A program made the translations under genes and the position numbers. The notes beneath the pieces are model-generated. The model ran no database searches and was not told the origin of the DNA. It worked only from the letters and a program-made list of their open reading frames with translations. Below, piece by piece: positions 40,471-52,245 of a stretch of 64,000 bases of DNA; within the stretch, counting starts at the first letter, position 1; every line of letters starts with the position of its first letter. Origin of the DNA: Vespula vulgaris (taxonomy: Eukaryota > Arthropoda > Insecta > Hymenoptera > Vespidae); the NCBI RefSeq assembly GCF_905475345.1, contig NC_066587.1, positions 2,994,070-3,058,069 on the forward strand, read 5' to 3'.

Positions 40471-40476
40471 TATATC
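40377..40476. repeat. Symmetric (TG)n-(TA)n-(CA)n cluster
   Basis: (TG)8 at 40387-40402, TA-rich centre with GTG, and (CA)10 at 40451-40470. The TG and CA arms are reverse complements and the TA centre is self-complementary. Confidence 0.95.
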
Positions 40477-40813
40477 TAGGAAATTTCATGCTTCACCTGC
40501 CGACCTACATGATTACGTAAACATATTGATTAGGATTCAACAGTCACAGGCATCGAATCGTCTGTGTACGATGGAATCAACAGCGCGCGACGTCATTGAA
40601 TGCGTCGATACTACCACATACATTTATATACGTATCCGTATGAACGTGTGAACGTGTATACTCGGTCTGTGGACAAATTGAAGAGTGACGAGGTATTGTT
40701 ACACGTTGAGCGAATTACGGAGAAAAGCTGAGAGAATGCGAGAGGGATGTAGAGATGGATGGACGAATGAATGAACGAGTGGATAGAAAAAGGGAGTGGG
40801 AACATTTTTGGAG

Positions 40814-40817
<4 letters not shown>

Positions 40818-40856
<39 letters not shown>

Positions 40857-40860
40857 ATAT
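40818..40860. repeat. (TA)n microsatellite
   Basis: About 34 nt of perfect TA then AATATAATAT. Confidence 0.9.
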
Positions 40861-42065
40861 TTAGTAAAAAGAAAAAATAAGGAAGAGTAAGAGAGCATAT
40901 AATATTTTTAATGCACAATTTATTTCTCTAGATGTAAGAAAAAGGAGTATATAAAAAAGTAAAATTTTATTCGAGATCGATCGAACGATCTATGCGTATG
41001 ATTAATAATGTAGCATAAATACTATCCCTTCTAAAAAATTATCTTTCCATCTTCGTATTCTTCATATTTATGATTATTTTATCTTTATTAATCAATTATG
41101 ATTCTTCGTGCTTTGAGTCAATTTGGAAAGAAAATTAGAAGAAAGTGAGGAAAAGGTAAATTGACGAGAGCGAACGTAGTTGCAAGACGTTCCCATTTAG
41201 GTACTTTGTAAATGTTGATTTATATTTGGAAGATTAAATATTCGTGAAAGATAAACAGTTGAGGAAAGCAGTTGAAGTGATCTCGTGTTGTTTTCCTTTG
41301 CTTTCTACTGAAGCAGTAGCAGCAGCAGCAGCATTCTGGGAGTCCATTCGTAAGAGTAAAAGTTCCATTCAATTTCATTGCTAAAATTTCATTGTAAATA
41401 TGTAGTAGCGGTAGTATTTGAAATCTTATTCGCATCTATATTACCACGATATATACATATATTCTATACGTTTTTCTTTTCTTTTCTTTTTTGCAAATTT
41501 ATTTTCATAACAACGATGATTATAATATTAACGAAATTTGCGAAGAAGAAGAAAAAACGAGGAAAATTCAGAACGTCGAAAGAATTTTTCTAAATGAACT
41601 CGAGAAAAAATAACGAGGATAAAACATCGTATTAAATCAGAACGATACATAGTTTTAAAAAACGTACATAGTTATTTACGTCCGTACTTTATCGTTCGTA
41701 TACCGTAAGGATGTTAATTGCAATTTACCGTAGCGACGTATCAAACTCATATTTTTTTTTTATTTTTTTGTTTTCTACGTAACTCAGATAATCATAAGAT
41801 TTAATATTTGCCAAGATAGAAATATCGTTTCATTCTTTCATCGCTGATTTCTTTTCAAGGAAGGTATACGAGGAAGATTATATAAAGTTAAATATATTTA
41901 TTTTTCTCAATTACAAACCACCATATATAGTTTCTCTACGTATATATTCATTTCGCATACGGATTCACCGTTGCATTACGGAAAAAGGGAAGAGCGAATA
42001 TTTATTAACGTTGCCTTTGCTAATGAAACCGTCAAACAATTAAATCCTTAATAATTGCATCGCGA

Positions 42066-42121
42066 AATGTGTATTAACGAAAGAGATAGAGAGAATGTGT
42101 ATTACCGAGAGAGATAGAGAA
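42066..42121 (+). repeat. 28-nt tandem duplication
   Basis: AATGTGTATTAACGAAAGAG... and AATGTGTATTACCGAGAGAG... start 28 nt apart with few differences. Confidence 0.85.
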
Positions 42122-42584
42122 ATAAATAAAAAGAAATAGATATACAGTGTAGTAATTATCGAAAAAACACTTGTACTTTATCACGGAATGTATTGTTTTT
42201 ACTTCTCACATCGTAGAACGAATCGGTAAAAATAATTATTTTCCAATGGATTTTTAATATTTACGAACGTTTCGTAAACTCGATCATTCGTAATTTTCTT
42301 TCTTTCTCGTTCTTTCTTTCTCTCTCTATTTGTACATGTATATATATGTGTGTGTGTCTATTAACTTTTAAAAAACTAGTTCGTTTTGATCCGTATCTCG
42401 CCCTATGTAAAATTCATGTATGTTCACTACTGTCTGTCTTTCTTTTTTTCTGTAGCTCGCTTCTTTTCCACCAAAAATTTTTTTGTTAGCAAAAATATAA
42501 CATTTCAAAGCCAGAGTAACGTATTTGTTTAAAAGAGTGATTTCACGTATCGCAGAACACTCGGGTAATTACTTTAGTAACGTC

Positions 42585-42585
42585 A

Positions 42586-42616
<31 letters not shown>
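42585..42616. repeat. (AAAG)n microsatellite
   Basis: About eight AAAG units within a longer purine tract. Confidence 0.9.
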
Positions 42617-43014
42617 GAGATAAAGAGAAAGGAAGAGAGAAGGGTGGAATGACGGAAGAAGAGAAAAAGGAAAAGAAAGAGAGGGTAAAAAAGGAAAAGA
42701 AAAAAAGAAATGTACAAAGAAAGGAACCATTCTTCCGTACAACGTAAAGTAGCGTCATTAGATGAATTTTCTATTATAAAAGACCGAGCGGTCGACGACG
42801 AGACGTGGATCAAGGGAAAAGGAAGAAAAAAAAAAGAAAGAGAGAAAAAAAAGCGCGCGAGTACTCGAATTTCTCTGTGAAGGAGAGGCAAATGTAACCG
42901 GATGAACGAGAGCTATAGAGGAAAAGATAGAAAGGAATTAAGAAAAAAATCTTTGTGTTTCTTCGTAGATATTCGTATATCGTGCAAATATTCATTGCAT
43001 AAAGTGGAAAGAAA

Positions 43015-43069
43015 AGTGTGTGTGTGTGTATGTGTGAGAGAAAGAGAAAGAGAGAGAGAGAGAGAGAGA
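43015..43069. repeat. (TG)n(GA)n compound microsatellite
   Basis: TG units pass into GA/GAAA units. Confidence 0.9.
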
Positions 43070-45729
43070 ACAAAGACGAAGTCAGAAGGAAAGGAACTTT
43101 TCAAATTAATTAGCGTTAAAGTCGAAACTCGAGAAAGATCACAGGCTCGTAATTTTAAGGCATCGTTGTCGGAAACGTCAAAAAAAGAAAAAAAGAAAAG
43201 GACGAAAAGAAAAAGCTACCCTCTCCGTTGTTACAAAACTTCCGTGTTTGACAAATTTCTATGTTCAAATAAAGCTTTCGTTGTACCTTAGAGTTAATAA
43301 AGGTGCATCGTAGTCATTACGCTTAATAAATAACGATCGTTGATGTGAATGTATAAGTAATTACACATACATGCGTATACTTTCTTGTACTACAGTTGGT
43401 GATTAATTAATATCTCTTTTTTTTTTCTTTTTAATTAAACTTAACGCAAAGAAAATAACAAAGGGTAAACTTTAAGACGAACTTTTGGATCTCTTATCGT
43501 CCCTTTAAAAAGGAACTGAAAATTGATACGCGATAGATCTTGCTTGAAAAATATCAAGAAAATGTAGAAAAAACAAAAAAAAAAGAAAAAAAATACTCTT
43601 GATCGAAATATCGCAATAGAAGTTTTGATATCGACGAAATCATTTTTCACTTTTCAATTCGCCTAGGTCGAATACATACAAGAATAATTAATTATAACCG
43701 CGAATTCGAATGAAATCGAGTTAAAGTTGAAAAAAGAGTTGATTAAAAGGAAAGTTTTAAAAATGCTCATTGGTACGGTTTAAAACGATAGAACAGAAGT
43801 TTTACCGTTTATTGTTGGCTCGTTCCTCAAAATCAGTTCCTTTTTGTTTACCTCTTTTCTTTTCTCTTCGTTCTTTTCTCCTTTAAAAAGAAAAAAAAAA
43901 AGAAAAAAAGAGTAGATATATCCAAACCAAAGTAATTTTATCTTTTTCTTCTTATCTTTTTCGTTATCTTTATAATTCCTTATTATATATAATCCCTATC
44001 TTAATATTCCTCTTCTTCTTTATCTTTATCTTCTTTTTCATCTCTACTTATGGACATTCAGATCTTCATTATTTCCATAAAATAACGACCCTTTACGTAA
44101 ACCCTCTATGCTCTCCATTCATTGCATTCTATGAAATGAGTTTCGAGTCTCTCCCCTCTCCTTTTCATCCTAACACGCATACATTCTAGTTGTGCCATCT
44201 GCTAACGGCAAGCGTCTTACTTGTATGTACTTACTTGTTTCATGTAACAGCAACTCTAGTACATAATATCGTCGTACGTAGTGCGCCTTTAAGACCCTTT
44301 AATCCTGTAGTAGACGAAGGGAGTATATATGAAATATGAGTCTGACGTAGTCTTGAAAATATAATCGGATGTTCGATATCAAAACCGTGAGGTAAAAAAT
44401 AAAAGCATAATCATACTGTCCGATAATTTGCGCAAATATTTATATCCATTGCGATCAAGAACACTGGTCATATTTTTCTCTCTCTTTCTCTCTCTTTTTT
44501 TTCTTTTTTTTTTTTTTAGATTGCAATCATCGTACAAAATTAACGAGATTTCTCGTTTGAAAATATGCACATATACCAACGTGTTTTGAATTAAGCAGGC
44601 TTTTGAGATGGAATCGCCCAAAGGGAATATTTGGTAGCAATCTATCCGATTGAGTTAAAACCTTTAACCCTGCTGTTTCGTAAGCAGCTTACGTCGTTAC
44701 ACGCTTGAGAAATGATCCGTAGCTCTGCAAGCTCGATAGAATTAAACTATTTCAAATTCCAAATGTTCCGAGTTAAATTAAATATAGTTGGCGTATAGAA
44801 CGCGCGTTATTACGTCGAACATTTACTTAATTTTTAATCTTATTAGAATAAAGATTACGTTTAGATATCTGGTATATATCGTCGAATAGAAGATACATAT
44901 ATATTGAGAATATCTATATATAACCTACGTTATATTTGCCATTAGAAATATTATATATCTATATCGATCAATCAACGACGAAGATCGATCCGATAGAAAT
45001 TGCTCTGTGAGGAGAAACATCAATTATTCAGACTTGGAGGCTTGTTTGAGTTTAACAGCTAAGTATCGACGAAATATCTAAGCTCGGATATTCGAGAATA
45101 TCCAAAGGCGCAAGTCCCTTTGTGTTATTACGTAATCTATAATTTAATTCCGAAGGAGACATCGTCGATGGTGATCGTGCACGGAATACAAGTCTGACGA
45201 AGCTAGCGAGAGAATCGTGGATCGAGATCGAATTGGAGATCTTGGAACGGTATCAGATCCGAAACTAGAACATAGTCTTCGTTGTCGTTGTAATCGTCCT
45301 CGTCGTCATCGTCTCCGAACGAAGGGCCACTCTGATTTTATAAGGGATTAATTAATACCGACTTTGTAACCGAGATTCTATCTAGTTCTTTGTTTAACCT
45401 CGTTTACCGTCTTTTCTCTTCTTCTTTTTTGTCTATCTTGCAAAAATGCGATAATGTTACGATGTATATATGATACATATATATAGAACAGGTGTGAACT
45501 TTTCTCTGACCTCTGTTAAAAATAAATTACGGACGTTAATTGTTCTTTCTATTATTTCGAATATTAATTTCTTTTGAATTTCATTTCAATGCAATCCACA
45601 TATATCCGTAGAATTAATTATAATGTAATGTCGTAATTAATCAACCTTTTGCTATACTCTTTATTATTGGAATAATTTCATTTGTAATTTTTTAGAGGGA
45701 ATATATTGTTAAAATTTGTACTTTTGCGA

Positions 45730-45737
45730 TGACGTCA
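45730..45737. promoter_or_regulatory. Palindromic CRE-like site TGACGTCA
   Basis: A full cAMP-response-element palindrome. A shared 15-mer TTTTGCGATGACGTC occurs at 45722 and again at 51539. An 8-mer is expected about once in a window this size by chance, so function is unproven. Confidence 0.25.
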
Positions 45738-45811
45738 TTTGGGATTTTTTTTTTACATTTTTAATTCGATTTAAATCTGCCGGAGTGACGTGAGTGTAAA
45801 GAAGGAGAGCA

Positions 45812-45812
<1 letters not shown>

Positions 45813-45858
<46 letters not shown>
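45813..45858. repeat. (GA)n microsatellite
   Basis: About 45 nt, followed by GGGA units. Confidence 0.95.
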
Positions 45859-45860
<2 letters not shown>

Positions 45861-46106
45861 GGGAGGGAGGGAATGGTGTACCAATGAAACTCGTGGTAAT
45901 TAAATATGCACCGTATAACTAATCGCTTTTGTAATTAGCAATTAAGTGAAGATCCAACGCGAACGACTTTTTCCAACGGAAATTACTTGAAATTTAATCA
46001 ACGCTCGCTCTCTCACGCGCGAGTGGACATATTCTAAAGGAATTCGTTTCATTTCGCAAGTTCGTCAAAAACCTTTGATTTATCAGACAAATAGGATATT
46101 TAAACG

Positions 46107-46107
<1 letters not shown>

Positions 46108-46134
<27 letters not shown>
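46108..46134. repeat. (TA)n microsatellite
   Basis: Perfect TA run of about 26 nt. Confidence 0.85.
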
Positions 46135-46138
<4 letters not shown>

Positions 46139-47608
46139 ATCAAAAAGTATGCTTCAATGTCATAATTAATCATGATGGCGATCAAATTCGAAGTCTAAAG
46201 ATGTTTTATTTAAATAAATTTATAAAACAATCAAAAATAAATTTATAAATACAATATACGCAAATCGTAATATACATTTATCTCTTTCAATTAAAACTCG
46301 TCTTGGAATTTTTTTTTCCTTTTTTAGATTATTCAAATCATACGTCCGAAAAGTTTTTATTGGTATATTTTTGATTGCAAAGGTTGCGATTATTTTTAAA
46401 ACGAACGATAAAAAAAGTTTTGAACGTATGTTGGTAGGTATTTTATGATGCAAGAAATATGCATGGGTAGCAATGTTCGTGCTCGGTTCATTGTACGTTT
46501 CAACAATGCGCTTAGATGACAGTAGCGAGTGGATTTATTATGAAAGAAGTAGGTTCTCCGTTGTTGCCACCTGAAATTGTGGGATTCCACTAGAGAAAAT
46601 TATTACTTGAGTGAAATATTACTATCGTTACGTACGTACGTACCTACATACATACCGTGCACACGTATTGTCCTGAATTAAAGAAAAAAAATACGTTTTT
46701 ATTTTTTCGAATAATTTCGAGAGAAAAAACGCTGCTGGCGACTGATTTGAGAACATTGTATACGTTTCACTGTACAGCATTCGTGGAAGAATAAGTCACA
46801 AAACTGACGGACCATCGAGAATCAGAGCTGCTACTACCTACAACAACTACAACGGCAACAGAAGTAACGTTGAGGCGAGTTCGAAGAATGGCCCTCTTCA
46901 ATGTCGCAATCAGGCTTTTAAAAGCCATGCGGCATTGCCGTTGTCGTTGCTGGCTTTTAGCGTGATACGCTCGTTGAAAAGTGGGTACCCGTTGAACGAG
47001 AGCCACCTCCAAAAGTGCGTTTTAATGCACGATGTGAAATGGGGATGGTCGTGAGTCGACTAACCGAAGGAAGAGGCAAAAAAAAAAGAAAGAAATCAAA
47101 ATTGAACCGTCTTCGAAAAGATAATTCTCCTAAGATTCTACTTCAAAAATAGCTTACGTGAGAAATTTATAGATCAATAATTTGGTCTATAAATGGGACT
47201 GTTTAAATAACGATATGTCGTTTATTAATATTTCATTCGGTTATATATAATATATAAATTGTTATAATCAAAATTTTTGAAAGAACTTCATGTATATATA
47301 TATATAATTTTTTGTTTACATACATAATAAAAATTTTTGAAGGATTAACTGTATCGTATCCTCGTATCTTATATTTTTCTTCTTTCTTGTATTTTATTCC
47401 GGTTGTAGTATTTGAAATACGACTAAAATTTCAGAACAATAAACTATATACCAATGGAAGGATTTCACTCGTCGCAAATAATACAGTAGTTAAGCTGTCC
47501 GTTCGAGTTTTAAAGAGCTCAGGTAGGATATAATAGGCGGTATTATAAAGGATTAGACTGATATGTACTTACCAGCAGTCCGATTTCGCAAATCTTGAAA
47601 CAAGTGAG

Positions 47609-47609
<1 letters not shown>

Positions 47610-47674
<65 letters not shown>

Positions 47675-47725
47675 GACAGAGAGAGATAGTGAGAAATAGG
47701 AAGAGAAAGAGAGAAAGAGAGGAAG
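47610..47725. repeat. (GA)n array
   Basis: About 60 nt near-perfect GA, then GGGGGACA and imperfect GA units. Confidence 0.95.
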
Positions 47726-49084
47726 GATGAAAAGGAAACGAACACATGGGAAAACCACTAAATCGGTTCTGGTTTATCCTTTAAAGAATAAACATGTTTC
47801 GAAGTTAGATCTAACTACTGACACTGATAGTACCGCAATAGAATAACGACTAGTATATCAAACTGTTTATGTTCTCGAAATCTGTGGATAAACCACGTTG
47901 TTAATTATTTATCTTGTGGCTTTACTAAAACATATTCATGATTTTTATATTATCGTTATGATTTTATAAACGATCTAAAGAAGATTAATCTTTTATTTAC
48001 TATGAAATTACTAACACGCAAAGCGATCGAGACAATGATAAAAAACGCTAAAAAAAATAGAAACAAGGAAAGCATCGTTATAAACACACCCAAATGCTAC
48101 TGTTTTTGCGGAAGTCAAATGAAACTATTGGCCAGGTCCAGGTTTCCGTACGTAAAGAGACCGTGTGTACTCGCAAATACTAATATTGAATCTACGAGAA
48201 GGGTCGCGTATGTTTACTAATCCTTCGAGATTTCATTAATACTAGAAACCATTTACACGTTAATTGAGCTTACTTCATCGTAAAGAGCTAGTCGTTAGAG
48301 TGTTACGTGTGATTTCATTTGGCAATGATCCTATATTGAAGTATGTATAATAAATTTTAACTTGTTTTTATGATATATCTTTATTATATCGCAAGGTAAA
48401 ATTGACATATCAATAGTCCATTTATAATATGGTAAAGGTAGAAATATTTATATTATTTATTATAAATAAGCGGAAAGTGTGCGCACGGACGCACGCGCAA
48501 TAACGATTGCAATGCAGCAATATCGTTAAAAGCATACCGCAACGTAATATTCAGAGACAATGTTTGTATCGAATATCGATCGAGATTGGCTTCGTTGTAT
48601 GCAAATTCGTTGGATTAGCTTCGCTGCAGTGAAATATTTTAGTAGCTCGGTAATTTCGGGGATAATTACACCACGGCCTTTCCCATTTTAATCGGTACTA
48701 TGCATTCCTTCCAATTTTATTCTGATTGTTTCCTTTTTCTCTACGAACTGTCGATAGGCCCGGATTGTATGTTTGAAACAGAAGATACGCAATTCGAATT
48801 GGGATCGAGCAAATTGCATTGGGAATTCTCGGCTGCGTTGGATAATCATGATGTTATTTTCATGAAGGTTAAATCAGATTTAATTGAGAATGCAAACCAC
48901 CGAAGTGAAAGAGAAGTGTTATAGGTGGACGATAATTACTTTAAAAAATAATTTATCCGTATTGAAAAAGAAAAAGAAGAAGAAAAAAAAGATAATATAC
49001 GTGGCTGTATTAATCGCTTAAATTGTTTTCGTGAATCTCGTGGTTTCTTGTATTTTAACAGACGTGTTGTATTTTATGTTTCAG

Positions 49085-49211
49085 GCCGAAATATGGAGCG
49101 TATTTATTGCGATTTTAAGGAAAAGCGTTCGGAATTTACAGGCATGTACAGATGTAAGTCTTATAGAACACGTGCTGCATCGATTATCGCGAGCGGAGAC
49201 TGTTGTTGCAG
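49085..49211 (+). CDS. Nbea: Neurobeachin exon b (AEIWSVFIAILRKSVRNLQ)
   Basis: A 127-nt exon entering in phase 0 and leaving in phase 1 (the codon for D of DLLIDML is split G|AT). The acceptor is ATGTTTCAG and the donor is GCAG|GTAAAT. The translation starts AEIWSVFIAILRKSVRNLQ and is nearly identical to vertebrate NBEA AEIWSMFTAILRKSVRNLQ. It is part of the helical N-terminal region before the lectin domain and is the first exon after the giant intron. Confidence 0.96.
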
Positions 49212-49402
49212 GTAAATTAGATACTTTTTCTTCATTTCAAAATATTACGCAAATTTTCTTTATGAGTTGCAAGTGACGTTGAAATATAACGCGCAGTATT
49301 ACGATTTAGATATTAGATTTTATAACCCAGGAGATTTTATGCGGTCAATAATGTCATGTATATCTGAATAAAATTTTTTAATTTCTTAACCTTCTTTCGC
49401 AG

Positions 49403-49503
49403 ATTTATTGATCGATATGCTCGGAGTATTAGCGAGCTACAGTATCACCGTGAAGGAGCTGAAACTTCTCTTCGGTGCCATGAAAGCGGTTAAAGGGAAA
49501 TGG
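49403..49503 (+). CDS. Nbea: Neurobeachin exon c (LLIDMLGVLASYSITVKELK)
   Basis: A 101-nt exon. Its first two bases complete the Asp codon begun in the preceding exon; it ends in phase 0 after GKW. The acceptor is CTTTCGCAG and the donor is TGG|GTAAAT. The motif LGVLASYSITVKELKLLF is strongly conserved in NBEA and LRBA. It continues the N-terminal helical repeats. Confidence 0.96.
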
Positions 49504-49711
49504 GTAAATTATTAAAAATTTTAATTAAGACTTTTAAAGTAAGCAACGAAATTTACTGAAAGTAACTTTTGTAAAAAAAAGAAAAAAGTAAAAAAAAAAG
49601 AGAGAATTAAAATGTTTCGTCGAAGATTCTATTTTCTTATTTTTTTGCTTCTTTTTTTTCTTTTTTATAGTGCCTTTTATAGTTTCATAGAATTATACTT
49701 TCGTTTTACAG

Positions 49712-49807
49712 CCGCGACATTCGGCGAAACTCTTGAATGTACTTCGTCAAATGCCGCAACGAAACGGGCCCGACGTATTTTTCAGTTTTCCTGGTAGGAA
49801 AGGATCG
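49712..49807 (+). CDS. Nbea: Neurobeachin exon d (PRHSAKLLNVLRQMPQR)
   Basis: A 96-nt, 32-codon, phase 0-0 exon. The acceptor is CGTTTTACAG and the donor is TCG|GTAAGT. PRHSAKLLNVLRQMPQRNGP matches vertebrate PRHAVKLLSVLNQMPQRHGP and leads into the lectin-like domain (FFSFPGRKGS). The GRKGS end differs from the vertebrate GCSAAA, a variable linker. Confidence 0.96.
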
Positions 49808-51002
49808 GTAAGTGAATCTTGATTTCTTCTTTTCTCTGTAACACACAAAAGTAATGTAAACACTCGAGGCACACGAACGATGTGTCCTTTAGCAGAACGA
49901 TTCCTTTTTACCTTACAACTTCATCGAAGATGTTATTCGATTCTAAACTCTATCAAACTTCGGATAAGAGAATTCACGTTGTTTCGTGAAACTCCCGTTT
50001 CAACTAACGTCGTTTAAATTCGACAGAGTATCGATCCCTTCTAACCACAGCGCGAGACCTTAAAGACGAAGCCTTGTATTGAATCTCTCGAGAATCCTGA
50101 GAATCGAGATTAAACCGTATCGCTATAACGAGGTATTATCGATTACCGTACATTCAGCAGTGGACTCATGCAGTTACGATTACACGACGCGTTCGTTATA
50201 TTCTATTAATTAATCGACCATTAGAAGACGAAGAAGATAAAAAAAAAAAAACAATTTTAATTATTTTAATCCCCAAGAGGTAATTACGTCGATACGTTCG
50301 ATCGTATAAAAGTGTAAAAATATAATATCCGTAACTTGATATGGTATTAGGGGATAAAGATCTCTTTATCGAAAGAACATATTTGATAAAGCATTTATAA
50401 AATCAGTATCACTAAATATTTTCATTGTCGCAACGTTCAGTAAATTCTTTAGACAAATTGGAGAAGATTCCGACGGAAGAAAAGTATTCATCGTCGTCTA
50501 ATACAATAACAAACTTGACGTGAAGTTCGCGAAGTTGTGAGACACGGCTTGTCAATTAGAGCCCGATAACAATGTTTGACGATGCCCCATGGCTGTAGGG
50601 GATTAACCGTACGCGGGAATAAGTGGGACGTGTTTGCCTCGATAGTGGACCATCCAAGTGGTGCTCAGCTATTAGTAACAATTACAACGTTTATTCCTTT
50701 CTATATTAATTTTCAATTTGGCTTTCGATTTATGCATTCAATTTTTCTTTTCCTTTCTTTTCTTTTCTTTTCTTTTCTTTTTTTTAACGACATCCATTAA
50801 CAAAATTTATATCGAAAATCATAATCATGTTATTAAAGGATTGTATCAAACATATGTTATATGGATAATAAGTTTCTCGGAAAAAATACTTTAGAACTTT
50901 CGCAATCTCACGAAAAAGGAGTTGGTAGAAAGAAATGGGTCTGTAGAAAGAAATAATGGCGACTTATAAACACAACTCCCTCTCCTTTCTTTTTTTTCAC
51001 AG
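49808..51002 (+). other. Intron of 1,195 nt with a complex island
   Basis: Starts GTAAGT and ends TTTTTTTCACAG. Most is AT-rich. The part at about 50545-50700 is non-repetitive and GC-richer, with Sox-like ACAATG/ACAATT motifs. A (CTTTT)n tract lies at about 50750-50780. No gene seen. Confidence 0.75.
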
Positions 51003-51124
51003 GCAATAGTATTACCTCCATTGGCAAGGTGGCCGCACGAGAACGGGTTCACATTCACCACGTGGTTTCGTCTGGACCCCATCAACTCGGTTAATATCGA
51101 ACGAGAAAAGCCGTACCTCTACTG
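51003..51124 (+). CDS. Nbea: Neurobeachin exon e (start of ConA-like lectin domain)
   Basis: A 122-nt exon, phase 0 in and phase 2 out. The acceptor is TTTTTTTCACAG. It encodes AIVLPPLARWPHENGFTFTT then WFRLDPINSVNIEREKPYLY, the first strands of the concanavalin A-like/LamG domain found in NBEA, LRBA and other BEACH proteins. The donor is non-canonical: CTG|GCAAGT. The boundary is fixed because TG joins the T of the next exon to give the conserved Cys before FKTSKGVGY (vertebrate YCFRTSKGVGY). Confidence 0.95.
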
Positions 51125-51823
51125 GCAAGTGCTCTTCCATCAAGTACTTTTACGAGAACACCCTCTTGAGTTGAAGTAACCTGCTGCCCTTACGGAAACC
51201 AAACCCCGTGCCCTTAATACGGCCTTTTTAAAGTTGAAATAAAAATAAAAAATTAAAAGAAATAAAAAAATAAAAAGGAAGAAGAAAAAAGTCGACCTGT
51301 TATTGTTACAGGGCAAAAATTTATACAGCACACTTGCGAATTTCATTAAATCAGTGTTTTCCTTTTTGCATTTAATAACTATTGAGAGGAACAAAAAAAA
51401 GGCTTTGCGATTTTGAAACAATTTTTTAAATCGAACTTTCTTCGCCTCGAGGGCACGGTGATATATATATATATTTTTTTTCACTATTTGTTCGATATGT
51501 TAGATAGATAGACATTTTTTTACGTTTTGCTAATTGAGTTTTGCGATGACGTCGGAGCGCGAATAAAAATCATGAGAATAGTGGAAAAACCGGTACGAGT
51601 TTGGAAACAAAGGGTCGGTGGTCAGAACAAATGAAATATTCGACTAGGGAAAAGATCCCTGTACTCTATGCTTATACTCTGTTCCAATTTACAATTGCAC
51701 GCTTTCCTATGAATCACTCTTTCTTTTTTTTTCTTTTTTTCTTGTACGTGTTTTTTTTTCTCTTTCGACGACGACTCTTCTCTGTAATTACTGACTATTA
51801 TTTTTCTTCTGTTTCTTTTACAG
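51125..51823 (+). other. GC-AG intron (699 nt)
   Basis: This intron starts GCAAGT and ends TTTCTTTTACAG. The otherwise perfect consensus after GC (AAGT) and the exon-side CTG are typical of functional GC donors. The nearest GT, at 51129, would shift the frame, so it cannot make the conserved junction. The inside holds a short TA tract near 51463, T/C-rich stretches and a near-CRE TGACGTC at 51547. I see no other gene in it. Confidence 0.85.
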
Positions 51824-51950
51824 TTTTAAGACTAGTAAAGGAGTAGGATACTCTGCGCATTTCGTAGGCAATTGCTTAGTCCTCACGTCTATGAAAGTGA
51901 AGGGCAAGGGCTTCCAGCACTGTGTCAAATATGAATTTCAACCGCGAAAG
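51824..51950 (+). CDS. Nbea: Neurobeachin exon f (lectin domain, GVGYSAHFVGNCL)
   Basis: A 127-nt exon; its first base completes the split Cys codon and it ends in phase 0. The donor is AAG|GTATAT. FKTSKGVGYSAHFVGNCLVL and KGKGFQHCVKYEFQPRK are almost identical to vertebrate NBEA and form the core of the ConA-like domain. Confidence 0.96.
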
Positions 51951-52125
51951 GTATATGTAGTATATATTTATTCGTCGTAAAAATTTTACCTCTCGTTTCT
52001 CTTTTTCTTCTCTTTTTTCTTTTTTTTTTGTTATTTTTATTCACGTGCTTACGAGACGTATAAAAAAGAGAGAAAGAGAGAGAAAAAAAAACGATGATAG
52101 CATTTATGATTAAATATTTTTACAG

Positions 52126-52245
52126 TGGTATATGATCGCCATAGTGTACATATATAATAGATGGACCAAAAGTGAAATTAAGTGTTTGGTCAATGGTCAA
52201 TTGGCTTCGAGTACGGAAATGGCATGGTTTGTGTCAACGAACGAC
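52126..52245 (+). CDS. Nbea: Neurobeachin exon g (lectin domain, WYMIAIVYIYNRW)
   Basis: A 120-nt, 40-codon, phase 0-0 exon. The acceptor is ATTTTTACAG and the donor is GAC|GTAAGT. WYMIAIVYIYNRWTKSEIKC and VNGQLASSTEMAW match vertebrate WYMISIVHIYNRWRNSEIRC and VNGQLVSYGDMAW. It continues the lectin fold. Confidence 0.96.

Larger units (their letters stand above)
40001..49084 (+). other. Giant intron, last part
   Basis: No gene is recognisable. It holds the symmetric TG/TA/CA cluster at 40377, (TA)n at 40818, (AAAG)n at 42585, a TG/GA cluster at 43015, a complex island at 44620-44740, a palindromic TGACGTCA at 45730, and (GA)n at 45813 and 47610. The last kilobase before the acceptor at 49084 is AT-rich without repeats of note. 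Confidence 0.7.

Noticed and set aside
11394..49084. Search by eye for the miR-190 sequence, which I recall being linked to the rugose locus in flies
   Set aside because: Only short partial matches to the first 9-10 bases were found in the window (for example near 35165 and 63602), none continuing into the mature sequence or a hairpin.
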